Shown here: piece by piece, positions 17,568 to 26,966 of the stretch
Position numbering within the stretch: the first letter of the stretch is position 1
Layout of the letters: each line of letters opens with the position of its first letter
DNA from: Saprospiraceae bacterium
GTDB lineage: Bacteria > Bacteroidota > Bacteroidia > Chitinophagales > Saprospiraceae
Assembly (NCBI GenBank): GCA_028280415.1
Contig: JANQLV010000065.1
Span: forward strand, 124,001-188,000
Length of the DNA stretch: 64,000 bases
Direction: 5' to 3'
The notes under the pieces: model-generated
The model's database searches: none
Seen by the model: the letters and a program-made list of their open reading frames with translations, nothing else
What the model was told of the DNA's origin: nothing
Position numbers and translations under genes: made by a program

Positions 17568-17575
17568 CAAAGATA
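17568..17575 (-). promoter_or_regulatory. -7 element before the thioredoxin/MsrA fusion gene
   Basis: Minus-strand TATCTTTG (exact TAnnTTTG). The nearest TTG upstream is 25 bases away, longer than usual. Its place supports the start at 17543 over 17570. Confidence 0.5.
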
Positions 17576-17859
17576 GCGAATATGTATCCCGAAAGTATCA
17601 CAAGAATATAGTTGAGCGCTTAAGTGCTGTTGGGGAAACGACATTTTACAGTGCTGAATCGCGAAATGAAATAAGGTATTGAAATGGATATTCACTAAGC
17701 ATTATGTGTAATAATTTCGAATAGATGCCGTAATTTTTTGTTAAAATAGATTTCTATCGATGAGAAAAGGGGAATCAACGTTATTATCATAAGGTAAGTA
17801 CTGTCAGGTATCAGATTCTCTTAATATAATTTTCCAAACTTTGAATCATATATATAAGT

Positions 17860-18219
17860 ATGAAAGGTCTAATACAATTATCGTTTGTTCTTTTGCTCAT
17901 TATGGGTGCTTTAAATCTATCTGCTCAAATAAAACCTGCTCCGATCCAGCCATTCCTTCAAGGACAGCCGGATAGCATCCTGACTAAAAAGCAGATGCTT
18001 TTCCAGGCGATGAATATGGAAAACAGGTTTACTTTTCCAAAGCGGGATTTTCAAATCAATAGTTTACCACATCAAAAAAAGTTCGATTTTTTAAACCCTG
18101 ATCAATACAGCATAAGTCCGACGGGGATTGTAGATGTGTTTGGCACTAAATATCATATCCGGATTAAAGAACCAGACATGTCTACTGTCGAAAATATGCC
18201 CACAAAAATCGTGAAGTAA
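17860..18219 (+). CDS. Small secreted protein of unknown function
   Basis: 119 residues with a clear signal peptide (MKGLIQLSFVLLLIMGALNLSAQ). The mature part is ~96 residues, rich in Gln, Pro and Lys (IKPAPIQPFLQGQPDSILTKKQMLFQAMNMENRF), with no cysteine and no sorting domain. It is convergent with the TonB receptor gene, and a hairpin lies between. No family recognised. Confidence 0.6.
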   Translation: MKGLIQLSFVLLLIMGALNLSAQIKPAPIQPFLQGQPDSILTKKQMLFQAMNMENRFTFPKRDFQINSLPHQKKFDFLNPDQYSISPTGIVDVFGTKYHIRIKEPDMSTVENMPTKIVK

Positions 18220-18220
18220 G

Positions 18221-18259
18221 AAAAATTGCTGCCGGACTTTTAAGCATACAGGCAGCAAT
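18221..18259 (-). terminator. Terminator of the TonB receptor gene
   Basis: Inverted repeat ATTGCTGCC / GGCAGCAAT with a 17-base loop, followed on the minus strand by a T tract (TTTTTC). It sits between convergent genes and might slow transcription from the + side also. Confidence 0.65.
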
Positions 18260-18279
18260 CAGGTAATGATTATAATTGT

Positions 18280-20622
18280 TTAAAAATCTATTTGAAAACT
18301 GAGTACAGGCGTAAGGCCGGATTGATCACGCCCGATCCAGTTTTGCGTATCAGGATCGTAGGTCCGGTCGATCCCGTCTTCATTAATTCGGTTAATTACG
18401 TTTTGCACATCCAAAGCCAGAGTCCAGGCTGATTGAGGATTGTCTTTGCGATAAGCGATCCGGATATCCGGGCGGAAGTAAGGGGCAATGCGATCTTCAA
18501 AAGGCCTGCTCCAATCCCAGGGCGGGTTTTGCCCATCTCCCCTTTCTCCGGGAATCAAAGGTGTAATTCTCGCGCCTCCGTTGAATAATAATTTAAGTCC
18601 GGTTTGCAAGGTGGCATTATTTTTAAAACTAAACTCTTTTCCTCCCATGAATGTAGCTGTATAATTGCTATTGTATCGGGTATTATGAAACGTACCGTTT
18701 TGATCTGAATAGGTTGAATTGAATACAGAGCCGGATAAGAGGAAAAAGCTTTGATTTCTAAAGGATTTTTCAATCGTAATATCAATACCGATATTCTGTC
18801 CCTTTCCTTCGCTGACCAATGGCTCGATTGCAAAACCGTCGATATCATTGAGAATAGATTGTGTACTGTTTTCTAATGAGCTTACCGGTACGTCAAATAG
18901 TCGCTGATAATAGGCCTCGATATGAAAACGGGTACCACTACCGATTGCCTGATCGTAAGCCGCTACCAGATGATGCGATTTGATTAGTTCTAAATCCAGA
19001 TTGGGCTGCTCTCCTGCATATCTGGTAAAGTAAGAGCCAATAGGCACCATTCTACTATGCAGGCCATAAGCCAGACTAATGCTCCTTCTTTCGTCGAGTT
19101 GGTATTTCATGGCCAGACGAGGCTCGGCGGACCAGGTGTTGTTTAAGGTTAGGAACATAGCATGCGCACCGACATTAACTGTAAGCCTGGCAGTGGGGCG
19201 AAAGCGAAATTGTAAATAGGGCTGAATTAAAAAAGTGTTTCCTTCTTCGTCTAACCAGAATGAGCTGCTGGGAGTTAATATATCATCGACATGATAAAGT
19301 TTGTAGCGAATATTGCTTAAGAAAAAACCAACTTTCATACTGGTTTTTGGACTGAATTTTCTTTTGTAAAAACTTGTAAGACTCAGCCTGGAATTAGTAT
19401 AAGCTTCATCATTGATGTTGAAAGGGCTTCGTTCAAGATTTAGTGTATCATTTCTAAAAATGATTTTTTGTCCCATTACTGCCAGGGAAGTTTTGATATA
19501 AGAACTATCATTGACCAGATAAGTATGAGAGGCACCAATTGCTCCCATATCGGTTTGAAAATCTCTGGTAAATTTTTCACTGAAGGTACTTTGCTCATCC
19601 AAATCATCTATTGCTCTTTCAAATTCGTCACTTAATCCGCCGATTCCCCAGATAGATAAGGTTGACTTATTATTCTTTGATGGAAAGAACAAGTTAAAGG
19701 ATAAATCCTGAAATACATTATCTGCCCGGGGGTTAACCAGGTGAATCCCCATCTGGTTGAGCAATCCGAGTGTGGAATAGCGATAGTTGATTAGATAAGA
19801 ACCCCGGCCTTTTTTGAATGGCCCTTCGGTAGAGAAATCCAGGCCAAGCATCCCCGCCCGAAAGGAATACTCGCGTTTTTCGCGATTTCCTTTTCTAAAA
19901 TTAATATCAAAAACACCTGAGAAAGCATTTCCGTACTCAGCGGGGAAAGCGCCGGTGGAGAAATCCGAGTTGCTCAGCATACTGACACTGAAAACGGTAA
20001 TCCCTCCGCCCGAAGAACCCCGGCGGGCAAAGTGATTGGGATTTGGAATATCAATCCCTTCCAGACGCCAAAGTAAGCCAATTCCGGAATTACCCCGAAT
20101 GATAATATCACTCCGGCTATCTCTGGACGGCTGGACTCCTGGAAAACCCATTGACATTCTGCTAGGGTCATTGGCACTGGCGGCATAACGCTGCGTTTCT
20201 TCTACTGAAAAGGACCGGGTACTGACAATGGATAATTCGTTTAAAGGGGCATTAGATTTCTGAAAAGCGGAGACCACTACTTCTTCCGTCGTAATAACGG
20301 ATTCGGTGAGCGCAATATTTAGAAAAACTTCTTTTGCGGAATTGACAATGATCGGCTCACTGATATAGGTTTCATAACCGATATACGTACAGATCACTTT
20401 TTGTCGACCCACCGGAACGTTTTCCAGAATAAACTTTCCGTCGATATCGCTCACAGTACCAATTTCTGAAGTGGCGTTTTCGAGTTTAACTGTAGCACCG
20501 GTTAAGACTTGTCGGGTATCCTTATCGATAATTGTTCCACGGATAGTCTGGCTTGGCGTTTCCTGTGCCAATAGAAAGCAAGGAAACAAAAATGCGGTTA
20601 AAAGTAGAATGATTGCTTTCAT
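18280..20622 (-). CDS. TonB-dependent outer-membrane receptor with CarboxypepD_reg-like domain
   Basis: 780 residues: signal peptide (to ~19); CarboxypepD_reg-like domain ~24-105 (IRGTIIDKDTRQVLTGATVKLENA, TVSDIDGKFILENVPVG); plug ~125-235 (PSRDSRSDIIIRGNSGIGLLWRLEGIDIPNP); then the beta-barrel to the C-terminal aromatic residue of QIDF. It imports a large or scarce substrate across the outer membrane using ExbBD-TonB energy; the substrate is not indicated. The plug resembles that of receptors lacking a SusD partner, and no susD is nearby. It is second in an operon with a lipoprotein gene ending 9 bases before its start, so the lipoprotein may be an accessory part. Confidence 0.88.
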   Translation of the reverse strand: MKAIILLLTAFLFPCFLLAQETPSQTIRGTIIDKDTRQVLTGATVKLENATSEIGTVSDIDGKFILENVPVGRQKVICTYIGYETYISEPIIVNSAKEVFLNIALTESVITTEEVVVSAFQKSNAPLNELSIVSTRSFSVEETQRYAASANDPSRMSMGFPGVQPSRDSRSDIIIRGNSGIGLLWRLEGIDIPNPNHFARRGSSGGGITVFSVSMLSNSDFSTGAFPAEYGNAFSGVFDINFRKGNREKREYSFRAGMLGLDFSTEGPFKKGRGSYLINYRYSTLGLLNQMGIHLVNPRADNVFQDLSFNLFFPSKNNKSTLSIWGIGGLSDEFERAIDDLDEQSTFSEKFTRDFQTDMGAIGASHTYLVNDSSYIKTSLAVMGQKIIFRNDTLNLERSPFNINDEAYTNSRLSLTSFYKRKFSPKTSMKVGFFLSNIRYKLYHVDDILTPSSSFWLDEEGNTFLIQPYLQFRFRPTARLTVNVGAHAMFLTLNNTWSAEPRLAMKYQLDERRSISLAYGLHSRMVPIGSYFTRYAGEQPNLDLELIKSHHLVAAYDQAIGSGTRFHIEAYYQRLFDVPVSSLENSTQSILNDIDGFAIEPLVSEGKGQNIGIDITIEKSFRNQSFFLLSGSVFNSTYSDQNGTFHNTRYNSNYTATFMGGKEFSFKNNATLQTGLKLLFNGGARITPLIPGERGDGQNPPWDWSRPFEDRIAPYFRPDIRIAYRKDNPQSAWTLALDVQNVINRINEDGIDRTYDPDTQNWIGRDQSGLTPVLSFQIDF

Positions 20623-20631
20623 AGAAAAAAA

Positions 20632-21192
20632 TTAAACTCTTTCAAAAATACGTTTATCTCTGATACTTCCTCCGTGCATATAAAATAATATTCCGCCGGA
20701 GGCTTGCCCTTCGTAGCTTGCGATTAAATTGTTTTCTTTAGATAAGCTAAGTAAGATTACTTCTACCTGCTGTCTATAAAAAAGCAGCGGTACACCTTCA
20801 AACATTGAGTTATCTTTAATTCTTAATTGTCTTCCTACTCTGTCATATCTAAAGGTTTTTATAGATAGAAGGTCTTTACCCTTAAGTAACTTGAACTGTA
20901 TCCTTTTTTCTGAGATTACTTCGACCTCTATTAATAATTCTTTGTTTTTATGATCTGCAATTTCGTAAAATCTATCTTTAAAAAAGGGCTTTAAATGCCT
21001 CCAGAATGATTCTTTTTGATTTATGGCAGAATCGATAGATACATTTGAATACAATCCATTGATAGCCGAGGGGCTGGACATTTGCTCATAATTGGTTTCT
21101 TCTTTAGGAATCAAAATTCCGGAGAAGCAACCAGAGAGCATAACAATAATTAAAAAAGTAACTCCTGGTGGAAACAGTTTCGATTTTTTCAT
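20632..21192 (-). CDS. Lipoprotein encoded upstream of TonB receptor
   Basis: 186 residues with a lipoprotein signal: basic MKKSKLFPPG, hydrophobic FLIIVMLSG, and Cys22 in LSGC. The mature part has mixed alpha/beta character (LIEVEVISEKRIQFKLLKGKDLLSIKTFRYD, VEVILLSLSKENNLIASYEGQASGGILFYM) and no known domain. Its stop lies 9 bases before the TonB receptor start, so the two are cotranscribed and the product may sit in the outer membrane with the receptor. Confidence 0.7.
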   Translation of the reverse strand: MKKSKLFPPGVTFLIIVMLSGCFSGILIPKEETNYEQMSSPSAINGLYSNVSIDSAINQKESFWRHLKPFFKDRFYEIADHKNKELLIEVEVISEKRIQFKLLKGKDLLSIKTFRYDRVGRQLRIKDNSMFEGVPLLFYRQQVEVILLSLSKENNLIASYEGQASGGILFYMHGGSIRDKRIFERV

Positions 21193-21375
21193 TAGCTTAA
21201 TTTAATATTGTTTGTATGCAATTTTAATCAATGCTATCCTGCTGACAAAGATTAGGAAATGGATGAAGGGATCACTATTCATCTCTGGCGCTTAAAAACA
21301 TTAATTTATACGTGTATTGACAAAACAACTTAGGGACAATGTTCACTGGAAATAAAATAATCATTCGGAGCTTTG

Positions 21376-21440
21376 TTCGATATTCGATATATTCGATATT
21401 CGTAATTCGTAATTCGTAATTCGATGCTCGATATTCGATT
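21376..21440. repeat. Short A/T-rich array of ATTCG-type units
   Basis: Overlapping units of TTCGATAT and AATTCGT (three AATTCGT-like steps at about 21404-21421, flanked by TATTCGAT motifs). Intergenic, between the lipoprotein start and the Mpo1-like gene, in a 304-base gap that otherwise shows nothing. Confidence 0.7.
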
Positions 21441-21496
21441 TTGTTCCCAGGATTTCATGGGAGTACATTTAGCTTTAATATTTTGTTGTTAGCCCC

Positions 21497-21841
21497 TTAT
21501 GAATTTGAGACCACTGCATTTTGTGCAGCTTTTATTTTTGCGGATATCTGGAAAGTCAAAATGTGATAAAACATGATGAAATCAGAAACCAGACTTAGAA
21601 AAGGATATTTAAAAGTTGCCGGTTTATTTTTTTCAAAAACGAAATGACCGAACCAGGCAAATGAATAAGCGATTATGGGCGCAATCGCAAGCAACCAAAG
21701 TGGCCCTGCAATGATTCCATACAGGAGTAGTGCTATAAAAAATCCCGTTCCGATAAAATGCAATGTCCGGCTAACCAGATTACTGTGTTCCCTGAGATAA
21801 TAAGGATAAAATTCCTTGATTGATTGATAGCGTTTTTCCAT
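21497..21841 (-). CDS. Mpo1-like (DUF962) membrane protein
   Basis: 114 residues from the ATG at 21841; an in-frame start at 21883 adds 14 unlikely residues. It opens MEKRYQSIKEFYPYYLREHSN and has RTLHFIGTGFFIALLLYG, then FAWFGHFVFEKNKPATF, YPFLSLVSDF. These histidines (H19, H27, H65) and the short multi-helix layout match the DUF962/Mpo1 family; yeast Mpo1 is an iron-dependent dioxygenase of 2-hydroxy fatty acids. A fatty-acid alpha-oxidation role is plausible but not shown. It is monocistronic. Confidence 0.82.
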   Translation of the reverse strand: MEKRYQSIKEFYPYYLREHSNLVSRTLHFIGTGFFIALLLYGIIAGPLWLLAIAPIIAYSFAWFGHFVFEKNKPATFKYPFLSLVSDFIMFYHILTFQISAKIKAAQNAVVSNS

Positions 21842-21982
21842 TTCTTTAATTTTAATTAGCAAATACAAACGCAATTTCAGCAAAAGCTAAAGCTGAATAG
21901 AAGTAAATATTACCAGCGGCAAATATTTTTTTATTAAATATTAATAAGGTCCATAAAAATTGAAAAATTTAAAGAATCGTTT

Positions 21983-22009
21983 TTGATGTATAGATATCTG
22001 CTAACTTTG
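21983..22009 (+). promoter_or_regulatory. Bacteroidota promoter for the inositol monophosphatase gene
   Basis: TTG at 21983-21985, a 16-base spacer, and TAACTTTG at 22002-22009 (TAnnTTTG). The ATG at 22024 follows by 14 bases. Confidence 0.65.
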
Positions 22010-22023
22010 CGGAAAATTGAAAT

Positions 22024-22833
22024 ATGGAACAGCAGTTATTAGAAAAACTATGTGTGCAGGCTTGCGATCTGGTAAAGGAAGTAGGGCTTTTTATCAAAAA
22101 AGAATTAGGGAAAGTACAGATGCAGGAGATCGAAGTGAAAGCACTCAACAGTTTGGTAAGTTATGTTGATAAGGATGCGGAACGTCAGTTAGTAGAAGGT
22201 TTGGCAAAACTGATTGAAGGGGCTACTTTTTTAACAGAGGAAGAAACCATTGAACAGACATCGGGGATGTATCAATGGATTATCGATCCGCTGGACGGTA
22301 CAACTAATTTTTTGCACCAACTTCCGTTCTTTTCGATTAGTGTGGCTTTGCGTTATCGCGAGGAAATAGTGCTGGGGATTGTTTACGAAGTCAATCGTGG
22401 GGAGTGTTTTTATGCCTGGAAAGGAGGAGGCGCATTTCTAAATGACCGGCCAATTCAGGTAACTAAAACTCAGGAACTGGCTGATTCTTTAATTGCTACC
22501 GGTTTTCCTTATTACGATTATGACTCGATAAAGGCTTATCTGGCGGTACTGGAAACATTAATGCAAGGTACTCGGGGGATTCGCCGGTTGGGATCGGCTG
22601 CGCTCGATCTGGCTTATGTAGCCTGCGGCCGGTTTGATGCCTATTTTGAGTACAGTTTGAATGCCTGGGATGTTGCTGCCGGAATTATCTTGGTACAGGA
22701 AGCAGGAGGTGTTATAAGTGATTTTCAGGGGCAAGACGATTATCTTTTTGGAAAACAAATGGTCGCCTCTAATCGGGAACTTCAAGCAGATTTTCTGCCT
22801 CTGATTCGTCAAAACTTCTATCCAATGACATAA
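22024..22833 (+). CDS. Inositol monophosphatase family phosphatase
   Basis: 269 residues, normal for the family. Metal-binding motifs are present: FLTEEET (~74-80), WIIDPLDGTTNFLHQLPFFSISVAL (~88-112, the DPLDGTTNF signature), and the C-terminal NAWDVAAGIILVQEAGG (~216-232). It hydrolyses a phosphate monoester with Mg2+; members act on inositol phosphates, histidinol phosphate or 3'-phosphoadenosine phosphate. Specificity is not decided. No neighbour suggests a pathway; the following ABC permease is 118 bases away. Confidence 0.9.
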   Translation: MEQQLLEKLCVQACDLVKEVGLFIKKELGKVQMQEIEVKALNSLVSYVDKDAERQLVEGLAKLIEGATFLTEEETIEQTSGMYQWIIDPLDGTTNFLHQLPFFSISVALRYREEIVLGIVYEVNRGECFYAWKGGGAFLNDRPIQVTKTQELADSLIATGFPYYDYDSIKAYLAVLETLMQGTRGIRRLGSAALDLAYVACGRFDAYFEYSLNAWDVAAGIILVQEAGGVISDFQGQDDYLFGKQMVASNRELQADFLPLIRQNFYPMT

Positions 22834-22951
22834 TTCTGTCTATGCTGATCTCTATTTTATCGAAGAGTCACGTTTTTTCAAATATTAAAAACTATTTTTG
22901 ATTGCGGATTAATTATACAATACCCGGTATTGGAAGGACGAAAAACGCAAA

Positions 22952-24190
22952 ATGAATCTAACTGAAAATATAAACATTGCATTAAGGTCGGTAAAATCCA
23001 ACCTATTGAGAGCTATTCTGACGATTTTGATCATCGCATTCGGGATCATGGCTTTGGTGGGGATTTTGACCGCAATCGATGCTGCGATATTTTCACTTCA
23101 GGATAATTTTATCCGGATGGGAGCCAACTCTTTTGAAATCATGCCCAGTAATGAGGGGGCAAGTGGTAACCGGGGAGGCAGGCGTGCTAAAAGGGGGGAT
23201 GCGATTACATACAAACAGGCAATTGAGTTTAAGGAAAAATACGATTTTCCTGCCCTGGTATCCATCAATGTATTTGGTACTTCTCTGGCTACGGCAAAAT
23301 ACGATGATGAAAAGACCAATCCCAATGTTCGATTACGCGGCATTGATGAAAATTATATGACGGTTAAAGGTTTTGAGATAGAGTATGGCCGAAATTTTTC
23401 AGTTGCTGAAGTAAATTCAGGAAGCCACCGGGTGATTATCGGGATGGATATTGTCAATGCTTTATTTGATGAAAAACCGGAACGTTCTCTCAATAAGACG
23501 ATTTCGATAGGTAATATAAAATACAAGGTTATTGGTGTCTTGAAATCAAAAGGAGCTACTCTCAATAGCAGTGAAGACAGGATTATTTTTGCTCCTTTGT
23601 TAAATGTCAAGCGATATTACGGAACCCGGAAGCGCAATTATAATATTTCTGTTGCGGCCTTTAAACCGGAAGATATTGAAGCTTCGGAGGCGGTAGCCAT
23701 TGGAACTTTCCGGAAGGTAAGGGGCTTGAAAGCCTCTCAAAAAAATGATTTTGAGATATTTAAAAGCGATAGCTTCATTTCTATTTTAAAGGAAAATACC
23801 GTTAAATTTCGGGTCGCAGCAATTGCTATTGGTCTGATTACCCTACTTGGAGCTGCTATTGGCTTGATGAATATTATGCTTGTTTCAGTGACAGAGCGCA
23901 CCAAAGAAATTGGCATCCGTAAAGCCATTGGGGCAACCCGAAGCAATGTACTCATTCAATTTTTGACCGAAGCCATTGTCATATGCCAGTTGGGAGGCTT
24001 GATTGGTATTTTTTTCGGGATACTGATCGGCTTGCTGGTTGCACAGTTTATGGGCGGTAGTTTTTTCATTCCCTGGGCCTGGATTACAATGGGAATCTCC
24101 GTTTGTATGGTCGTTGGCTTGGTTTCCGGTTTATATCCCGCGCTAAAAGCTTCCAGGCTGGATCCAATCGAATCGCTGCGATATGAATGA
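22952..24190 (+). CDS. ABC transporter permease, MacB/FtsX type
   Basis: 412 residues. The first transmembrane helix lies at ~20-42 (LLRAILTILIIAFGIMALVGIL), a periplasmic MacB-core-like domain at ~45-285, then three helices in the FtsX domain (~290-405). The classic SVTERTKEIGIRKAIGATRSNVLIQFLTEA and GLYPALKASRLDPIESLRYE are both seen. It would couple with a separate ATPase to move or signal about an envelope substrate in the MacB mechanotransmission manner. No ATP-binding gene is adjacent, so its partner is encoded elsewhere. Confidence 0.9.
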   Translation: MNLTENINIALRSVKSNLLRAILTILIIAFGIMALVGILTAIDAAIFSLQDNFIRMGANSFEIMPSNEGASGNRGGRRAKRGDAITYKQAIEFKEKYDFPALVSINVFGTSLATAKYDDEKTNPNVRLRGIDENYMTVKGFEIEYGRNFSVAEVNSGSHRVIIGMDIVNALFDEKPERSLNKTISIGNIKYKVIGVLKSKGATLNSSEDRIIFAPLLNVKRYYGTRKRNYNISVAAFKPEDIEASEAVAIGTFRKVRGLKASQKNDFEIFKSDSFISILKENTVKFRVAAIAIGLITLLGAAIGLMNIMLVSVTERTKEIGIRKAIGATRSNVLIQFLTEAIVICQLGGLIGIFFGILIGLLVAQFMGGSFFIPWAWITMGISVCMVVGLVSGLYPALKASRLDPIESLRYE

Positions 24191-24237
24191 TCCTGGCCAT
24201 AACTACTTCACCTTGTAATTTCCAAGCTTTGTTACAA

Positions 24238-24627
24238 TCAGTTTAACTTAAACGGGGCAATGAGTTTAAACTCGGGGATAGAGACTCTGAATTGCGAGCC
24301 ATTATCTTTATTGAGCATTAGGAAAGTACCGTACATTTTTCCAATATCAGAGACGAGTGGAGACCAGGAAACATACTGGTGAGATTCACCCGGGCTCAGG
24401 ATGGGTTGCTTGCCAATAACTCCTTCGCCTTCTACTTCCCGGACCATTCCGCTGGAATCCTTGATGTACCAATGGCGGCGTAATAACTGGACCGTTTTAC
24501 TACTTCGGTTTTCGATATTGATACGGTAGGCAAAAATATATTTATTCTCCATTGGGCGGGAGTAATTCTGCTGGTAGAAGGTCTCTACCGTAATTCTAAT
24601 ACCGTTTGTAGTTAATTTATCCATCAT
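24238..24627 (-). CDS. apaG: ApaG family protein
   Basis: 129 residues, close to the usual ~125. It shows the fibronectin-III-like ApaG pattern: YIFAYRINIENRSSKTVQLLRRHWYIKDSSGMVREVEGEGVIGKQPILSPGESHQYVSW and GTFLM at the third strand. A second methionine directly after the first makes the exact start uncertain by one codon. ApaG was linked to Co2+/Mg2+ tolerance and a cytosolic role, the mechanism being unsettled. The gene starts 19 bases after the gmk stop, so it shares that operon. Confidence 0.88.
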   Translation of the reverse strand: MMDKLTTNGIRITVETFYQQNYSRPMENKYIFAYRINIENRSSKTVQLLRRHWYIKDSSGMVREVEGEGVIGKQPILSPGESHQYVSWSPLVSDIGKMYGTFLMLNKDNGSQFRVSIPEFKLIAPFKLN

Positions 24628-24646
24628 CCTAAGATGTTGTTTTTTG

Positions 24647-25216
24647 TTATTCGGTAGTACCGATAAAGTCGAGCACCAGTTCTTCCGCTTCTTTTAATGC
24701 AACATCCAATACATCATTAACTAAAATTTCATCGAATTTGTTCGCGTATTTCAATTCTTTAGTAGCCTTCTTTATCCGCTTTTTCAGGCTTTTTTCATCT
24801 TCGGTTTTGCGATTTTTCAATCTTTCAATTAAAACTTCTTTCGAAGGAGGTTGTACAAAAATTGCAAGTGCCTGATCTTTATAAACTTTTTTTATTTTTT
24901 TTGCGCCTTGTACATCAATGTCGAAAAGGATATGTTTTCCCGCTTCCCAAAGCCTTTCCACCTCAGTTTTCAAAGTACCATAAAACTGATTTTCATAAAC
25001 TTCTTCCCATTCTACAAAGGCTTTCTTTTTAATCTTCTTTTTGAAATCTTTCGGACTGAGGAAATAATAATGAATGCCATCCCTTTCGTATGGGCGAGGG
25101 GCTCTGGTGGTAGCGGAGACCGAAAAAGCGAGGAAATCAAATTTCTTCAATAAGTGTCGGGTAATCGTAGTTTTACCTGCTCCTGAAGGAGCGGTAAAAA
25201 TCAGAAGTTTACTCAT
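24647..25216 (-). CDS. gmk: Guanylate kinase
   Basis: 189 residues. P-loop APSGAGKTT (~9-17), GMP-binding segment SVSATTRAPRPYERDGIHYYFLS (~33-55), then FVEWEEVYENQFYGTLKTEVE and VLFDIDVQGAKKIKK (with HI at the start of that strand). It phosphorylates GMP with ATP to GDP in the cytosol. It lies 74 bases after yicC and before apaG; yicC-gmk order is common in bacteria. Confidence 0.95.
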   Translation of the reverse strand: MSKLLIFTAPSGAGKTTITRHLLKKFDFLAFSVSATTRAPRPYERDGIHYYFLSPKDFKKKIKKKAFVEWEEVYENQFYGTLKTEVERLWEAGKHILFDIDVQGAKKIKKVYKDQALAIFVQPPSKEVLIERLKNRKTEDEKSLKKRIKKATKELKYANKFDEILVNDVLDVALKEAEELVLDFIGTTE

Positions 25217-25290
25217 TTAAACCAAAGTTATGCGATTCTATTCTCAGTTGTATTTAATCATCAGTTTTACAAAACGACCTGGTTTATGCC

Positions 25291-26166
25291 TCAAACTGTA
25301 TTTGCTACCTGCTCTTTGATTTTTTCAAGTTCATCTTTCATTTGAACGACAATCTTTTGAATGTCCGATGAATTTGCTTTAGAGCCCAAAGTATTAATTT
25401 CCCGCCCCATTTCCTGACTGATGAAGTTCAACTTTCTTCCTTTGAGGGTCTCTTTTTTACCGAGTTCTTCGTTAAAATATTTGCAATGTTGAGACAGGCG
25501 AACCTTTTCTTCGGTGATATCGATCTTTTCCAAATAATAAAGAATCTCCTGTTCAAAACGATTAGCATCGATATTATCTTTGCCTACATACTCTTCCATA
25601 TGCTTGAGAATTTTTGTTCTCAAACGCTCAATCCTCTTTGTTTCATGGGGTTCTACTTCTTCTAATAGTTTTTGAATAATCCCGGTCCGCATTCTACAAT
25701 CTTCCTCCATTGCTTGCCCTTCTGCTTTTCTGAAATTTGTAAAATTTTCGAGCGCTTCTTTTAAGGTATTACTAACTGCCTGCCATTCTTCTTCGTCGAC
25801 ATCCTCATCTCCTGTGGCAATAACATTAGGGATTCTCAAAATGGCCTGCATAATATCCGAAGGGGGCATTTCCAGGTTCTTTGACAACTCTTTTAGTTCT
25901 TTATAATATTTTGTAAAAAGTGCTTGATTTAGAGCATACTCACTATCTCCGTTCATAGATTTGATATCGACAGTAATATCAATCTTTCCTCTTTGCGCTA
26001 TTTCAGTAATGATCTTTCTCATATCCGGCTCCCGATCTCGATAGTTTTGTGGAATTTTAAACCGCAAATCAGTGAATTTACTATTTAAAGAACGCACTTC
26101 AATAGTAATCGTTTTTCCATCGTAAACGGAAGATGCTCGGCCGTAACCTGTCATTGATAATAGCAT
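25291..26166 (-). CDS. yicC: YicC/YloC family endoribonuclease
   Basis: 291 residues with the family's typical opening MLLSMTGYGRASSVYDGKTITIEVRSLNSKF and closing GRKLNFISQEMGREINTLGSKANSSDIQKIVVQMKDELEKIKEQVANTV. The central region is helical with acidic residues. Characterised members are RNA endonucleases with a PNPase link. First gene of the yicC-gmk-apaG operon; a TATCTTTG box is at 26312-26319, ~146 bases upstream. Confidence 0.92.
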   Translation of the reverse strand: MLLSMTGYGRASSVYDGKTITIEVRSLNSKFTDLRFKIPQNYRDREPDMRKIITEIAQRGKIDITVDIKSMNGDSEYALNQALFTKYYKELKELSKNLEMPPSDIMQAILRIPNVIATGDEDVDEEEWQAVSNTLKEALENFTNFRKAEGQAMEEDCRMRTGIIQKLLEEVEPHETKRIERLRTKILKHMEEYVGKDNIDANRFEQEILYYLEKIDITEEKVRLSQHCKYFNEELGKKETLKGRKLNFISQEMGREINTLGSKANSSDIQKIVVQMKDELEKIKEQVANTV

Positions 26167-26311
26167 ATGTGTGCTGCTTTTACTAATTCACTTTGTCCGT
26201 TCATGAAAATATTTTTGAGAACGGGAAAAGAAAAGGTTTGTGAAACTTAACTCTTTATGATTCACTTACTTTGAATATTCTAACTTAAAAGTCTGATGAA
26301 TTATAATTTTA

Positions 26312-26319
26312 CAAAGATA
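26312..26319 (-). promoter_or_regulatory. -7 element upstream of yicC operon
   Basis: Minus-strand TATCTTTG, exact TAnnTTTG. No TTG stands at ideal spacing. The 466-base gap 26167-26632 also serves the HU-like gene on the + strand; apart from this box I see only A/T-rich sequence. Confidence 0.4.
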
Positions 26320-26632
26320 ACCAAAGCTGTCTGAATTAAGGACTTATTAAAAAATAACTTCATTTTTAGTCATTGAATAATCAGGACAAAATACATGCTG
26401 AAGAGATAATAAAAGCCTGAATTTAAAGACTTCTGACTTCTCTACAGTTGTTTATGAATAATAAAAAAGATAAATAATATTAAATTATAAGTGTATTAAC
26501 TTGAATATGAAATGAAAAAAACTGAAAATAAAGTCCTGTGAAATTTTCAATTAAGAATAAAAATTCCGAAATTTGCCACGCTTTAATGCTCCCGACATAA
26601 ATTCATAACTAATTATAAACCAAACAATAACG

Positions 26633-26944
26633 ATGAGAAAAGCTGACTTAGTTACAGCAATTTCAGAAAAGACAGGTGTCCCAAAGGTTGATGTATTAGT
26701 AACTCTTGAGACTTTTTTCAAAGAGGTTAAAAATACTTTGGCTGATGGTGAAAACGTCTACGTTCGAGGTTTTGGAAGCTTTGTGATTAAAAAACGTGCA
26801 AAGAAGGTAGGCCGTCATATTAAGCAAAATAAGGCGATTGTCATTCCTGAGCACTATATTCCTTCTTTCAAACCGGCGAAGGTCTTTGTTGAGCAAGTGA
26901 AAGATAATGTGACTTCACTGCCAGAGGAAGAAAAAATGGATTAG
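26633..26944 (+). CDS. HU/IHF family DNA-binding protein
   Basis: 103 residues. Starts MRKADLVTAISEKTGVPKVDVLVTLETFFKEVKNTL, with the signature VYVRGFGSFVIKKRAKKVGRHIKQNKAIVIPEHYIPSFKPAK, the arm that inserts in the minor groove (RHIKQNKAIVIPE), and a PSFKPAK ending of HU. The final ~15 residues (DNVTSLPEEEKMD) are acidic, an extension beyond the ~90-residue core. It organises the nucleoid or assists bending. Whether it is HU or IHF is not decided by sequence alone. Confidence 0.92.
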   Translation: MRKADLVTAISEKTGVPKVDVLVTLETFFKEVKNTLADGENVYVRGFGSFVIKKRAKKVGRHIKQNKAIVIPEHYIPSFKPAKVFVEQVKDNVTSLPEEEKMD

Positions 26945-26966
26945 TAATTAACTTGTAAATTAATAA

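Noticed and set aside
21376-21440. CRISPR array
   Set aside because: Units are 7-8 bases without spacers; no cas gene is in the window.
26167-26632. RNA gene in the A/T-rich yicC-HU gap
   Set aside because: No tRNA-like or stable paired structure recognised by eye.
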